In this document: piece after piece, positions 33,525 to 45,059 of the stretch | Numbering within the stretch: the stretch's first letter is position 1 | Layout of the letters: each line of letters opens with the position of its first letter | DNA from: Thelephora terrestris | Lineage: Eukaryota; Basidiomycota; Agaricomycetes; Thelephorales; Thelephoraceae | Direction: 5' to 3' | DNA length: 64,000 nucleotides | Assembly: GCA_015956445.1 (NCBI GenBank) | Contig: WIUZ02000007.1 | Location: 1,488,001 to 1,552,000, forward strand | Made by a program: the position numbers and the translations under genes | Notes under the pieces: model-generated | The model's database searches: none | Told to the model about the DNA's origin: nothing | Seen by the model: only the letters and a program-made list of their open reading frames with translations

Positions 33525-33841
33525 AAGACATACAAGATCCACGCCCTCGGGGACTACGCCGATCACATTGAACAATTTGGTCCAACCGACTGTTTCACCA
33601 CAGGCCACATATGTCCATCCCTTTTATTGCAAGTCTCGCCACTGACCTGCACAACCGACAGGGTGAGCTCAAGCACCGCCGCGTCAAACAGTTCTACAAG
33701 CAAACCAACAAGGCTCGGTTCGAGCGTCAAATCGCGAAGCATGAACGGATGGAACGTCACTACCGCAAATACGTCAACACACTAAGGGCCAAAACGGGTG
33801 GTCGCACAACATCCACTGTAAAAAGTCACCATACTAAATAT
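33525..33841 (+). pseudogene. C-terminal fragment of a Tnp2/Plavaka-type transposase
   Basis: Encodes LKTYKIHALGDYADHIEQFG, then after a likely intron (about 33604-33660) GELKHRRVKQFYKQTNKARF. This block is typical of basidiomycete Tnp2-like transposases and, from memory, lies near their C terminus. The N-terminal part is absent: transposon M ends directly at this point. It is not part of the transposase at 35081. Confidence 0.55.
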
Positions 33842-34224
33842 TAGTGTCGTACTTGTACACAGTGTACTATCTGCAATAGTACACCCGACACTAAAACTTG
33901 GTGGAACGCGTACTATATGCGGTCACATGGCAATCAGTACATTTCTGAGAGCTTTTAGTGTGTAAAGATAGTATACTAAGTGTTGAATTCCAGAGTACTG
34001 CGTACTAATCATACTCAAGGTATTCAGGCATTCGGTAGCACGGCATTTGATTGATGGTCGTATTCAGGCATTTGGCAGCACAGCAGATAATTTCGAAGGT
34101 AGTACTGGTACATGTTCTGCATGCTAGAAAAATAAAGAAATCACCTACCTGCGGTTGATGTGCGACGATCGACGGGCGATAGGGCCTGCAAAAGATACTG
34201 AGTGGTGGGCAGCGAGGTCGTGAG

Positions 34225-34910
34225 CTAGGCGCCAGGCATCGGTTGAGCGGCGCGCCTCTGACGGTTGGCCGCGCTCCGGTTATTCTTGAGGAATTGGATG
34301 AGGATGGATCGTGCGGGCCAATTGTTCTTGAAACGAGCAAGCCACGGGTACTGCTCCTTCACCTGCGGGGGATACATGCGTTAGCAATGTAACTAGCAAA
34401 AGGTATGCAGCTTACCACGTCGTAGACTTCCCCAAGGACAACAGGGGGGACATCGTTCCAAAGTGCAGTTTTTGGGATACCGGCCGCGATTGCGGACTCA
34501 CACACACACATCTACGAAGTGCACATCAGAATGGCGCACATATTGAGTAAGAAAGGATGTGAGAAACATACGGCAAAAGCGTTGTAGGTTTCTTTGTCTT
34601 GACCGATGCACTCGACTAACTGGCAGCCGCCTCGGCCGGGGACTTCACGCGTGGGATACGGAATCAAATCATCAGCCTCACCGACACTCTGGTTAGCGTC
34701 AAGCGCTTTTTGCAGGTGTTTGCGCTTCTTGTGGGAACGTTCTGTACTTTGTGAGTGATGAATGTGGGTCAGAATTTGAGGCGAAAAATACTTGCCCAGT
34801 TTCTCAGAGAGTTCTTGATAATCAGCTTCGCGTGCACGAAGGAGCCTCTCGAGTTCTTTTTTGTTGAGCTTCGAGATATCGGCTGTCGTCTGTGATTTTT
34901 CTCGTGGCAT
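34225..34910 (-). CDS. Small P gene: 175-residue protein, four exons
   Basis: Exons 34910-34792, 34746-34572, 34511-34416 and 34362-34225, all GT-AG, total 528 nt, no stop. The N terminus is a charged helix (LNKKELERLLRAREADYQEL). The middle has DDLIPYPTREVPGRGGCQLV. The C terminus is VKEQYPWLARFKNNWPARSI followed by a basic tail (NRSAANRQRRAAQ). It is divergent from the transposase, with 170 bp between the start codons, including a TATA box (CTTATAAAT, about 34970). Probably an accessory protein of P; no family name is known to me. Confidence 0.65.
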
Positions 34911-37900
34911 GATGAGCGGGGTGGTCAAGGTGAGGCTCGCGAGAGGAAGGCGAGCGATGGCTTATAAATCACTGGACTGTGCTGACATCACAGATGAATC
35001 ATCTGGACGGTGGCCAGAACCCCTGAGAGAACCCCCCACATCTACCGCCCACTCCGAACCGAGCTCGAGCGCGCCCCGGGATGAAGCCGAAAGCAACGAA
35101 GAAGGCGCGCAAATGTGTCTGCCACTGTGGTTCAACCTCGCCAGCTACGATGGCACGGCACAGGAAACGGTGGTTGGAATCCCCAAAGCTGAAGTCGTCC
35201 ATGTTTGCCATTGGGATGGCCCGACTTTCCTCGCGATCGCGGTCCTCACGGCTCCCTCCTTCAGTAAGGCCGGTCAAGTCTGCTAGGCCTTCTGGTACCG
35301 ACAGACTCACTGTGAGTCCTGCTGAACCTGGAACACCACCATCGAGGGATCTCAGACCACGGCAAGGCCATGGACCACGACATGTTCTCTGCAACGAGGA
35401 CGATCTCTCCGATTGTGAATCCTCCTCGTCCGCCTCATCTTGTGTTGTCTCAGATGACAACGACCAACCCATGGCACCAGATCTTGACGAGAGTGAGCCC
35501 AAGTCTGATGATGATTGGGAATGTGAACCCAAAGGCGATCCAAACTATGGCCAGAACCTCCAATTCCGGCTTAGAGCAGCTGCAGCAGGTACGGTGTCGA
35601 AGCATCTGAACGACAAAATGATCCTGGCTGACTGTTATCCAGCACGAAAGGGGCTTAGCGAGGGAGACATGGATGATGTCTGTGCATTCAACTTACACAT
35701 CACAGAAAACAGCACGAACAGAGCATACGAACATCTGCGCAGCTCGTTTCCCCACAAGTTGAATCTTCGCTCCCTCTACCAGACACAAAAGCGGATTGCC
35801 GCGCTATCAGGCGTGCAGCCAAACACGGTCGATCGATGCCACAAGGGGTGCTGCTGCTTTACGGGGAAATTCAAAGATTTGGACACTTGCCCATACTGCG
35901 ATCAGCCCCGATTTACTAGTCCTGGCGTACCAAGAAAGAAATTTCAATATTTACGAATCAAAGCTCTACTTGCTGCAATGTTCCGAGACAAATCAGTCAC
36001 CAAGCTCATGGGGTACCGGCACAACTACACGGCAAACCAACATGACAACGACATCATTGGCGACATCTTTGATGGTTCCATCTACAAGGACCTCTGTAAT
36101 CAGAACGTGGTGGTCGATGGCCAAAAATTCAAACATAAATACTTCTCTGATCATCGCGATGTGGCCCTGGGCCTCTCCCTCGATGGTTGCACCATCTTCA
36201 ATCGACAAAAACACTCCGCCTGGCCTGTGATTCTGATCAACTTCAACCTTCCTCCAAAGATCCGTACCCGTCTCCAATGGCTCCTGTGTTATGCCGTCAT
36301 CCCTGCACCCACAATGGTCAAGAATCTTGACTCTTACCTTGTTCCGCTTTACGAGGAGCTTGCGGAGTTAGCGAAGGGTGAGGCGACACTAGATCCGTGG
36401 GCAGAAGAGTTCTTCTGGTTTCATGTGTACCTGATCTTGGCATTCGGGGATTACCCCGCGCTTGCCAAGTTAATGCACATGAAGGGGCATAATGGCGTGT
36501 GTCCGTGCCGATTCTGTGAAATCCACGGGCTTCGTCCACCTGGAGTCAAAGTATACTACGTACCGCTCTTTCGAACCGATGGCTCTGTATGCCCTGCAGA
36601 CCTCCCTATGCGGAATCACCTGTCATTTATTAGGCAAGCGAACCGAGTCTTGGCAGCGGAAACCATCAATGAAGCCGATGAACTTGCAAAGGAGTGCGGC
36701 ATCAAAGGCCTTTCGGTTCTCTCAGGCCTCGGCTCCCTCGACTTTCCACTTTCGTTCCCCTTCGATTTCATGCATCTCATCTTTGAGAACTTGATCCCAA
36801 ACCTTGTACGACACTACACTGGTACCTTCAAGACCCTCGACTGTGGAACTGAAGACTACTTGATCCCTCGAGAAGAGTGGCTCGAGATTTGCACCGCAGG
36901 AGAAGCATCAGGCAACACGATCCCAGCAGCGTTCGGCGCTCGCATCCCGAACCTCGAAGCTGACCGAGGCGCAATGACAGCCGAAAAGTGGGCCGTGTGG
37001 GCCGTGTGGCTCGCCCCAATCCTCCTTCACAACCGCTTCCCTGATCGAAAGTTTTACGATCACTTCATGAAACTCGTCCACCTCATCAACAAGTGTGTCA
37101 GTTGGGTTCTGAAGTGAGATGAACTTGGAGAGATTAGGGTCGGATTTCAGGAGTGGGTAGAGGAATATGAATGGTAAGCCTTATAGATCGCCATGCCAGC
37201 TCACATGCTCACCCTTGCAAAGTTTGTTTTATCAGCAAAACCTATCACGAATCTCAGCCTGCCCAATCACTATACACGGCCTCCTTCACATTGCAGATGG
37301 CATCGTGGCAGCCGGCCCTGTCTGGGCCACATGGGCATTTGTCATGGAATGCTATTGCGGGTTTGTCAAGCGAAGGGCCGTCCGAAGCAGGGCTCACCCA
37401 TATGCGAGCATCTACCGCCGGATCCTCGAAATCGCTCAACTGAATGTGACATCATTGAAGTATGGCCTGAGGAAGAAGCTCAAGTTGAACGGAAAGGGGA
37501 GCAAGATGATTAAGGATAGATTCTCTGAATGTAAGGCTCTCTCGGCCTCCCTCACATCACACGCTTACTGGATCGTTGAAAGATCCGCACTATAAGTTAC
37601 TGGCACCAAGGAAGAGATTGAAGGTCAACGAGGGTCTCCGAAGGCAACTTGCTGACCTCATCATCACCCGATGTAGCCCGGACTTTGGCAAACACAAAAT
37701 ACACATGACAACTGCCCGCAAATACATCCCAGATCAACTGATGGAATGGGGGAGGGCCCAGTTGCCTGGTGGCGGTGACATGGTCAAGGGGTCCGCGCTC
37801 ATCAATGAAAATCGACCAGCGCGGCACACTTGCTGTTTCGTCAGGGTGAGTACCTGGTTCTCGCATAGAAATATCACTGATCTGCCTGTTTTGTTGAAGT

Positions 37901-38125
37901 ATGAGTCACTCGTTGATAGGAATGCCTCAAACAACCTACCAGAAGACCTTGTGACAGAAACCTTCTTTGCCCAACTCCTACGGATCGTTCGGCTCGACAT
38001 CCCTCCATCCCCAGAGCTGTACCACCTCAAATCCGAGACGGTACTTCTTGCACATGTCGTCACATGCAACACGACACAAAATGAGGTCAATCAATGGAAG
38101 TATTCCTCCATGGGGAAGACACACT

Positions 38126-41100
38126 TGTCAGGGCCACTCTACCCCAACAACTACCAGTGCACTGAGCCGACTCCGCAGAGTACTCACTAGTCCAACTAGC
38201 TTGTGAGAGAACGATCACGTCTCTATTCTTCCGGTAGGTTGTCCGAGGTCACTGCAAGTCAGGTCGAAATCCTAAAGAGAAACCCAACCTAAACCGTACT
38301 TCGTTCGGTTTAACAAGCAAGGGTTGATCCCCACAGCAGGATTGATGACTCCACCAGTTGATCGACTGGACGCTCGAAGTGTTCTAATATGACTGCTGGG
38401 AGTCTATAGTTACGAGGCGCAGTTGATGCGCAGAGCGGGAGGGAGAGCAGATGGGGATGTCTTGGATCAAACAAGAAACTCTGACTTGTCCTTAACTGCA
38501 ACTGGGCTGAGAAGGGCAGAGGATTTCCTGAGGTAACAAAACTAAGGTACTACGATACAGCCACAGTTGCTACTTATACTAAAGGAGTGGCCATGACGTC
38601 AATACCCTAATATACCCTTATCAAGTCCGAACAAAGGGAGATAAGGAGTGTGAGAACGCTAAGTAAGGGAAGCGAACAAAGGTGACGCGTGGGAGAATAA
38701 AGGACAAAGGGCCTTACTAGCGTGTGAAGGATTGCATAAAAGATAAGAAATGTCCGCATGAAACATAGGGGTAAAGATAACACTAGTCCTAAAAGAAATA
38801 GGGGCATGGGTCATGAAAGTTCGTACCTGGATCTAGACCACACCCAAGGGTCAGGTGAGCACCGTCTCTGAGCTTCTGTGATTGGCTAGAGATCGAAGGA
38901 ACTCTACACATCCCTTGTTGTCGGTAGGTGGTATGATACCAACGGACAGGCAGTAACCTGGGAGTTGCAACCGTAATCGCTTGATCAGACCCAGTCTTGA
39001 TTAGGCATAGCACCTGGGAATATCGTTCTTCCTAAGTGGCACCAGGGATTATATTCTTCGGCCGCCTTTCTCGGCTCGGGCCTACTCTGCTTCCAAAGCA
39101 CAACTAGATCAGATAGGGTTACTATCCGATTAGAAGCACAGTGTCCAAATGTTGATACCCCGTGCCCACGTGTGTGTTCCAGGGTCCAGGGTTGGTCGTT
39201 ATCATGATGTCATAAAGGGGTCATCAGGGTCTTGAGACCTATTTTTAGTGCGCGCGCATTCTAGGCGTTCCGGAACGAAGTTCTTCCAAGGCCGTCCCGC
39301 GGGCCGAGGTGTCAGCTTGATGTAGTAAGCCAACGATGATGGTACAGGGGCGGAAGTTGATGTGACCCGGACCAATGAGGTTCGTCGAGGTAGGTCACGT
39401 GAAGGATCACCGATCTAGGCTATAAGAAGGACGTCTTCTTGGAGCCATCCTTGATCAGCAACACCAGCAACTTCCCCATCATCTTACCAAAACATGTCCT
39501 TCCCCAACAACCATACCTACAAAGTCGCCAACGGTATCTCCACCATCTCTCGCATCGACCGTCGTGCCGCCGCTCGCAAGACCTACGCCTGTGCAGCGGG
39601 GACTCCCTATACCACAGATGACCAGGTATGGGGGAGACCTAGAGCTTCGTATGTTTGCACTAACGCCTTCCTCTAGGTAGAGGCACGTTCTTTTAGGCGT
39701 TGATGTCCAACTAACGGCTTCTAGATCTTGGAGGTCGTCACAGAAGTGGACGCCGAACGTCTCAGGGAGACGATGCCTCATTTGAGGGGATTGACCTGGG
39801 ACGACGAGCTCTGGGTCCGTACGATAATTGCGGAGAAGGTGGCCTTCCAGATGAGGGGTAGGTTCGGAGAGTTGGAGCATCCAATCAAGAAGGAACTCTG
39901 GTACACCCTGCAAAGAGGGATCTACGATCAGGACCTGTTGGAGCACGGAGCTACCGTTCCTCGGGCCGTCCGCCATGCTACCGCTTCCACTAGTCTCTTG
40001 TGGTCACTCGTTCGGGAGGGAGAAAGCCGGGTAGGTTTTCTGTCTGAATATTCGAGTATGACTCTCGACTAATCAGACTGCCTAGGTTGAACGATTGGAG
40101 CGCGAAGTGAAGGAGGCGAAGGCAGACGTCCTTCGTCTATCGGCGGAGGGTCTTCAGATGAAGGAGACCTTGGCAGCCTTCCAACAGGGAACGAACGAGG
40201 CGTTGGAGGCAATGGTCGCCAACCATCAAGAGTTGATCGCAGGGTTGAAGGTTCGGGACAACAATATCAAGGGGGCGTTGGCCAGGAGGGATGAAAAGGT
40301 CGTCTTTCAGCCTTTGCAGTTTGTGCAATAACTGAAAGACCTTCTAGACAGAAGAACTCGAGAACGTAGTGGCCGTGTTGACAGCGCAGGTCGAGTCCTT
40401 GCAGGACAAAACCTGTAACTGCAAAGAGGGTCCCAAATTGGTTGGTCAGGGGACAGCAGACGTTCCGTTCGAATTGGAGTACGCCGACGAGGTGGTACTC
40501 CCGTCTCCTAACCCGTTGTCCTATGCGACGCCTCCGATCGAGAACGCGGTTCCCGTTCCGTCTCCAGGTCCGGCTTCTACCTTGGCCGCTTCCGACAAGG
40601 AGAACTGTGGGCGCTGTGTCTTGCAGCCAATCCAGCAGTTGGTGAAGATCGAGGATGAGGTCATGGAGGTTGACCGAGCCGAAGATGCTCCGAGGGTCGC
40701 CGAGGTACGTCCGGTGACTAAGGGGCAACGTTGCAAGCGCTCTCGACGCCGTCCTGCTCATCGTATGACCGCGTCGGCTAATCCTTACCCTCGACCAGTT
40801 GAGTCAGATGGTGACCTCTCTGGTCGAGGTGAGGAACGAGGATTCCGATATCGGGTCCACCGTCCTTACCGACAGGTCGAGTCCGAGATCCAACTCCGAC
40901 ACCAGCTTCGCCTCGCAAGGCAGGATCCCACCCAGGGGTCCGATGAGGGAGACGGAGGGTCACTTGCCGACTATGTCGATAGTGTTGTCGAGCAATCACC
41001 CAGTGATGGAGATGTGGGACCAAGTGTTCCAGAGTTCGGTGACATCTGGGAGGCTGATCGGTCCGCTCAAAGGCATCTCTTCTTATCGGCTTGAACTGAT

Positions 41101-41416
41101 CATTCAGCTGAGTGCCGAAGACGGTGACGCCATGTTCGGGGAGGTCCTAACGAGGAGGGGCCAGCACTACGATCTTCGGGATGGACAGTTGATGACCTTC
41201 AGGCCTGCCGTAGATAGAGTCGACTTTTGAGGACGTTGTACAAGCATTAGTACAGCCATGTTGTTTCGTATTGCCATGAATGTATGCGCGTGTGTGTGTT
41301 TTGAATGATCGGTGTGAAGGATAAGGAGCGTGAAGCATTCAAAACATAAGAAGTGGTAAGAAGCGTTCGAAGAAAGAGCGTGTTATGAAAAGTTTAAAAA
41401 TACCATGTTCCTGACA
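38126..41416 (+). mobile_element. Element Y2, 5-bp TSD, inside the P transposase
   Basis: Starts TGTCAGGGCCACTC and ends ATGTTCCTGACA, 3291 bp. ACACT flanks it at 38121-38125 and 41417-41421. It has the same orientation and layout as Y1. Confidence 0.92.
39494..41094 (+). CDS. Y2 gene: 465-residue coiled-coil protein, four exons
   Basis: Exons 39494-39625, 39725-40030, 40086-40298 and 40348-41094. The first three have exactly the lengths seen in Y1 (132, 306, 213 nt). Intron 3 shares almost no sequence with Y1 intron 3, although exons on both sides are nearly identical. The globular block, coiled coil and Arg-rich patch are kept. The upstream CTATAAGA box is also kept (about 39420). Intact; function unknown. 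Confidence 0.75.
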
Positions 41417-41696
41417 ACACTTCATCGATTTAGATTTGATTCAGTGCAGCGTCGGCCGAGTCCTCAACCGAGGAAAGTGGAAATTCGTCGACAGGAGTGG
41501 GCCCACAGCTCACATCGAGATTGCCAGCCCCGCGACGTCGTCCGAAAGTTCCATTACTAACATCTCAACGTCCAATGGCTCCGACCCTGATTTGTCCTCG
41601 GATGAGGGGCCCGCAAGGATGTCCGAGGGCCACTCAACCCTCCAGTCACCCAGCCACAACGAGGACACCATGTCTACAAGTTCCCTTTCTGAGTAA

Positions 41697-41835
41697 TTCG
41701 AATTAATTGTTTAAAATTAGTGCTGAGATAGTACAGTCCGAGATTAGTACCGAGGTAGTACAAATTGAGATTAGTACACGGGCTTCGCGATCAGACAAGT
41801 ATGTACTGGAATGTACTATAAAATAGTACTATCTC
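41697..41835. promoter_or_regulatory. AGTAC-motif cluster upstream of P ORF2
   Basis: At least six AGTAC/GTACT motifs in about 130 bp, often as TTAGTAC or GTAGTAC. Similar motifs cluster at 33842-34010. They may be transposase-binding sites or a promoter for the downstream ORF. Confidence 0.4.
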
Positions 41836-41907
41836 TTTTCACAGTGATCAAGACAGTGTCTGCCCAGGGACGACGCCAATGCCGCGCTACCAAGGCAACA
41901 TTACACG

Positions 41908-43990
41908 ATGGCGGAGAAGGATCGCCACCATGTTGACCTCTACGGTCTGGCGAACCTGCAGGTCGGTGACCCCGCATTGAAGGTACACATATCGATTTCC
42001 CCTGATCACTTTTCCAAACTAACGCCCTCCCAGGACTTTGTTCCAAAACTCAAAGACCACCTTCTCGCCTGTGTCCTTGGCAAGCAATATGACTCCGACC
42101 CACCATCGTTCACGGAGAACGACTGCAACGAGCTCTACATTGCCGAGGATTGGCTTGAACAGCGGTGCACTATGAGCATCTATCACACGACGTACGACCT
42201 CCACCGCCGCAAGGACAAGGTGAACATGAGGGGCCGGTCAAACGTCATGACCCTCTCACAAGCTGATGACCACCCATATGCCTACACGTGGGTCCTCGGT
42301 ATGTTTTGCATCGACATCCTCCATGGGCCGACCATGTCGGACGAGGTCAGGATGGACGTTCTTTGGGTCTGTTGGTTCAGACTCGACAACACTTACCGAG
42401 CCGGGTGGAATGCAAAACGGCTGTACCGGGTCAAGTTCGTCCCACCCCTTGAGGACGGTGTTTTCGGCTTTCTTGACCCAGACGACATTGTCTGCGGGTC
42501 CCACCTCATTCCCGGCTTCACTCTCGGTCTTCGACAAACAGGCTCGCTGGCTGCTCCAGTGAGGGCTTGGGACCCCAAGAAGGGATCCGATTGGGATGCC
42601 TACTTTGTCAATCAGTAAGTCCCTCCATTACATATTATACAGGACTACATATACTGAACGTCTATGGTAGGTTCGTCGACCGTGACATGTTCATGAGGTA
42701 TAGAGGAGGAGGTATCGGGCACAAGTACATGTGGGAGGTTGAGGTCAAGCACGAGAACATGTCGCGCAAACGCGTCCACAGGAAGCAGCACGTCTACCAG
42801 CCCGCCCCCCCTCAAGATGAAGACAACAACGAAGACGCCCTCAGCGCACGCAACAACAGCAACGACGACGACGGTGATGGATCAGACACTGGGGGCAAGG
42901 GGTCAAATACCCGGTGGGTACATGCTGAACACATTGTGATCACAGTCAACAAGTGATCACAATGTTCCCAGTGGGGGAAATTTGAATACATTCAAAATGT
43001 GCCTGGCCATGTGAGTCCAATGTGCCCAGTATGCACATTTTGATTGTAATCACAATGTACCCATCAATGTGATCTCAATGTGCCCACTGGGGACATTTTG
43101 ATTGCAATCACAATGTACACAGCAATGTGAACTCAATGTGCCTGCTGTGCACATTTTAATTTCTTTCACAATGTTCCCATCAATGTGTTCTCAATGTACC
43201 CAGCTCATTACATAATAGTTTCTTTCACAATGTTGTCCACAATGTGTCAAGCATGTGGCTGAGCCACTCATTCAAACTTCTTTCACAAAGTATCCAGTGA
43301 TGTGTCTAGAATGTGTACAGCCATACACATAGTGATTTCTTTGAAAGTTCATGGTGAAATCAAACAATATTGTGATTACATTGTGATTACTTCAGGAAGA
43401 ACCCCCTGGGGACATTATGGACACATCACTGGGTAATTTTTGAAAGAATTTTGAATGAGTGGCTCAGCCACATGCTGGACACATTGTGGACAACATTGTG
43501 AAAGAAACTATTATGTAATGAGCTGGGTACATTGAGAACACATTGATGGGAACATTGTGAAAGAAATTAAAATGTGCACAGCAGGCACATTGAGTTCACA
43601 TTGCTGTGTACATTGTGATTGCAATCAAAATGTTCCCAGTGGGCACATTGAGATCACATTGATGGGTACATTGTGATTACAATCAAAATGTGCATACTGG
43701 GCACATTGGACTCACATGGCCAGGCACATTTTGAATGTATTCAAATTTCCCCCACTGGGCACATTGTGATCACTTGTTGACTGTGATCACAATGTGTTCA
43801 GCATGTACCCACCGGGTATTTGACCCCTTGCCCCCAGTGAGAGCATTCTGAGTCGGACGACGCAGACCACAAAGACTCTGGCCCCTCTGATGAAGGGAGC
43901 TCGGGCAGCGACGGGGGTGGTGATGAGTCTGACGAGATTGCGTCCGGGTCTGATGGAGACTACAACTCATATGGCTTGGCGGAACCTTGA
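41908..43990 (+). pseudogene. P second ORF, split by foldback T2
   Basis: Starts MAEKDRHHVDLYGLANLQ. Exons are 41908-41982, 42034-42614, 42671-42886 and, after T2, 43843-43990; the 51-nt first intron is in frame and may be retained. Blocks typical of the second half of basidiomycete Plavaka/Tnp2-like proteins are present: TTYDLHRRKDKVN, FGFLDPDDIVCGSHLIP and VDRDMFMRYRGGGIGHKY. The C terminus is an acidic Ser/Asp/Gly-rich tail. Without T2 the frame runs through to the TGA at 43988. Role in transposition inferred from position. Confidence 0.7.
42887..43839. mobile_element. T2: CACTG-type foldback element
   Basis: 953-bp palindrome with ends CACTGGGGGCAAGGGGTC and its reverse complement. AGA flanks it at 42884-42886 and 43840-43842. 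The centre is near 43365. Confidence 0.92.
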
Positions 43991-44184
43991 GGATTCAAAC
44001 ACACTACAATATTCAGCTCCTGAGAACAGTCTTTTTTGTACTAGTTATCAGCCGTCGGTACAAATATATATTTCTTCTTGTCTCGCATCGAATCGAAATA
44101 AGGGCAGTGAATTGAAATGAGGGTCAAAAACTGGCCAGACCTTTTTTAACTCATCTCGAGGGACGAGTTAAGCATGCCACCGCC

Positions 44185-44375
44185 TCATGGATCCACCGCT
44201 CAGAGACACAATCAATAAATATGTTTTTTGTCTCAAAATATCATTTACATAAAAAACATACAAAAAAACATATCTTCTCATGGATCTGCCCCTCAGAGAA
44301 ACACAATGAATAAATCCGTTTTTCGTTTTGAAATATCATTTACATGAAAAAACATCCAAAAAACATATTGGCTAG
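44185..44375 (+). repeat. Two-copy tandem repeat of about 95 bp
   Basis: TCATGGATCC(A)CCGCTCAG... is repeated as TCATGGATCTGCCCCTCAG..., each copy followed by AT-rich sequence with AAATATCATTTACAT. It lies between the P ORF2 stop and the next gene. Confidence 0.8.
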
Positions 44376-44399
44376 CTGAAACTTTACCTGGTTTGTTCA

Positions 44400-44992
44400 T
44401 GCATGCATGGCCGCTGCTTGAGCGAGGAACAAGGAGATGTCTGCCTCGCTCTCTTCTTTGGTTGCCTGGCGGTGGTCTTTTTTGTTGAGGCAGTCTCCAA
44501 CGACGTCGAAGAATGGCATGCCGATAGCTTTGATGAGCGCCTCATACGCTCACCTAGGAACGTGCCGAGTCAGTCTGGGCAAACGTTACATAAATAAAAG
44601 ACTTACAGGTACTGTTCGCTTAAGTAATAACTCAGCTCGAGCTGAGTGAAGGTGTTGATCATCATCGCGTATTCCGGATCGGCGTCTGCCACATTTTCTT
44701 TGATGGCGGCTTCTGCCGCCACGTTGAGCGCGTCAAGGCGTTCTCGGCAATGTTCCGAGATCAAGGTCTGGACTCTCGGCGTGCAAACCCTGGAGACCGC
44801 GTCAAAATAGGCATTCCTGATGGGAAGCGCTGTCAGGTATGACATTCAATTGAGTAATTGATGGCAGACTCACTGGTGTTGGCCTTGAAGCCTCGCTTGC
44901 TCCAGGTATTTTTCCTCCAGGCGGGGGGGCATCCACTGGAAGGGGGAATCGCGGGTAGGGTGCAAGTGAATGGTGAAGGGGAGTCCCGGCAT
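44400..44992 (-). CDS. Small P-associated gene, minus strand
   Basis: Exon 1 44992-44874 (MPGLPFTIHLHPTRDSPFQ) and exon 2 44816-44607 (RVCTPRVQTLISEHCRERL, MINTFTQLELSYYLSEQY) join in frame through a GT-AG intron. A third exon starts near 44551. One reading gives a Lys/Arg-rich tail with KKRARQ, a possible nuclear signal; another frame reads ALIKAIGMPFFDVVGDCL. The correct acceptor is not certain. Helical, no family recognised. Its place next to P suggests an accessory gene. Confidence 0.45.
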
Positions 44993-45059
44993 TTTTGTAG
45001 GGGAAATGGGAAGGCGGTCGCACTCAGGCTTGTGTTGGTATCTCATGTTTTATTAATTA

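Larger units (their letters stand above)
35081..41696 (+). pseudogene. Tnp2-type transposase, in-frame stop and split by Y2
   Basis: Exons 35081-37173, 37223-37530, 37583-37845, 37900-38125 and, after Y2, 41422-41696. The N terminus has a CVCHCGSTSPATMARH metal-binding-like motif. Tnp2 (PF02992)-type blocks are visible: LGLSLDGCTIFNRQ, LINFNLPPKIRTRLQWL, FGDYPALAKL, GHNGVCPCRFC. Later blocks include CPITIHGLLHIADGI and the C-terminal CSVGRVLNRGKWKFVDRSG. A TGA at 37115-37117 interrupts otherwise good coding (VLK-stop-DELGEIRVGFQEW). Removing Y2 restores frame exactly (226 + 275 nt). As it stands it cannot make full-length enzyme. Confidence 0.8.

Noticed and set aside
37118-37173. A 37-nt intron removing the TGA in the P transposase
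   Set aside because: Splicing GTGAGA...TTTCAG would place a new stop directly downstream and break the conserved EWVEEYE block.
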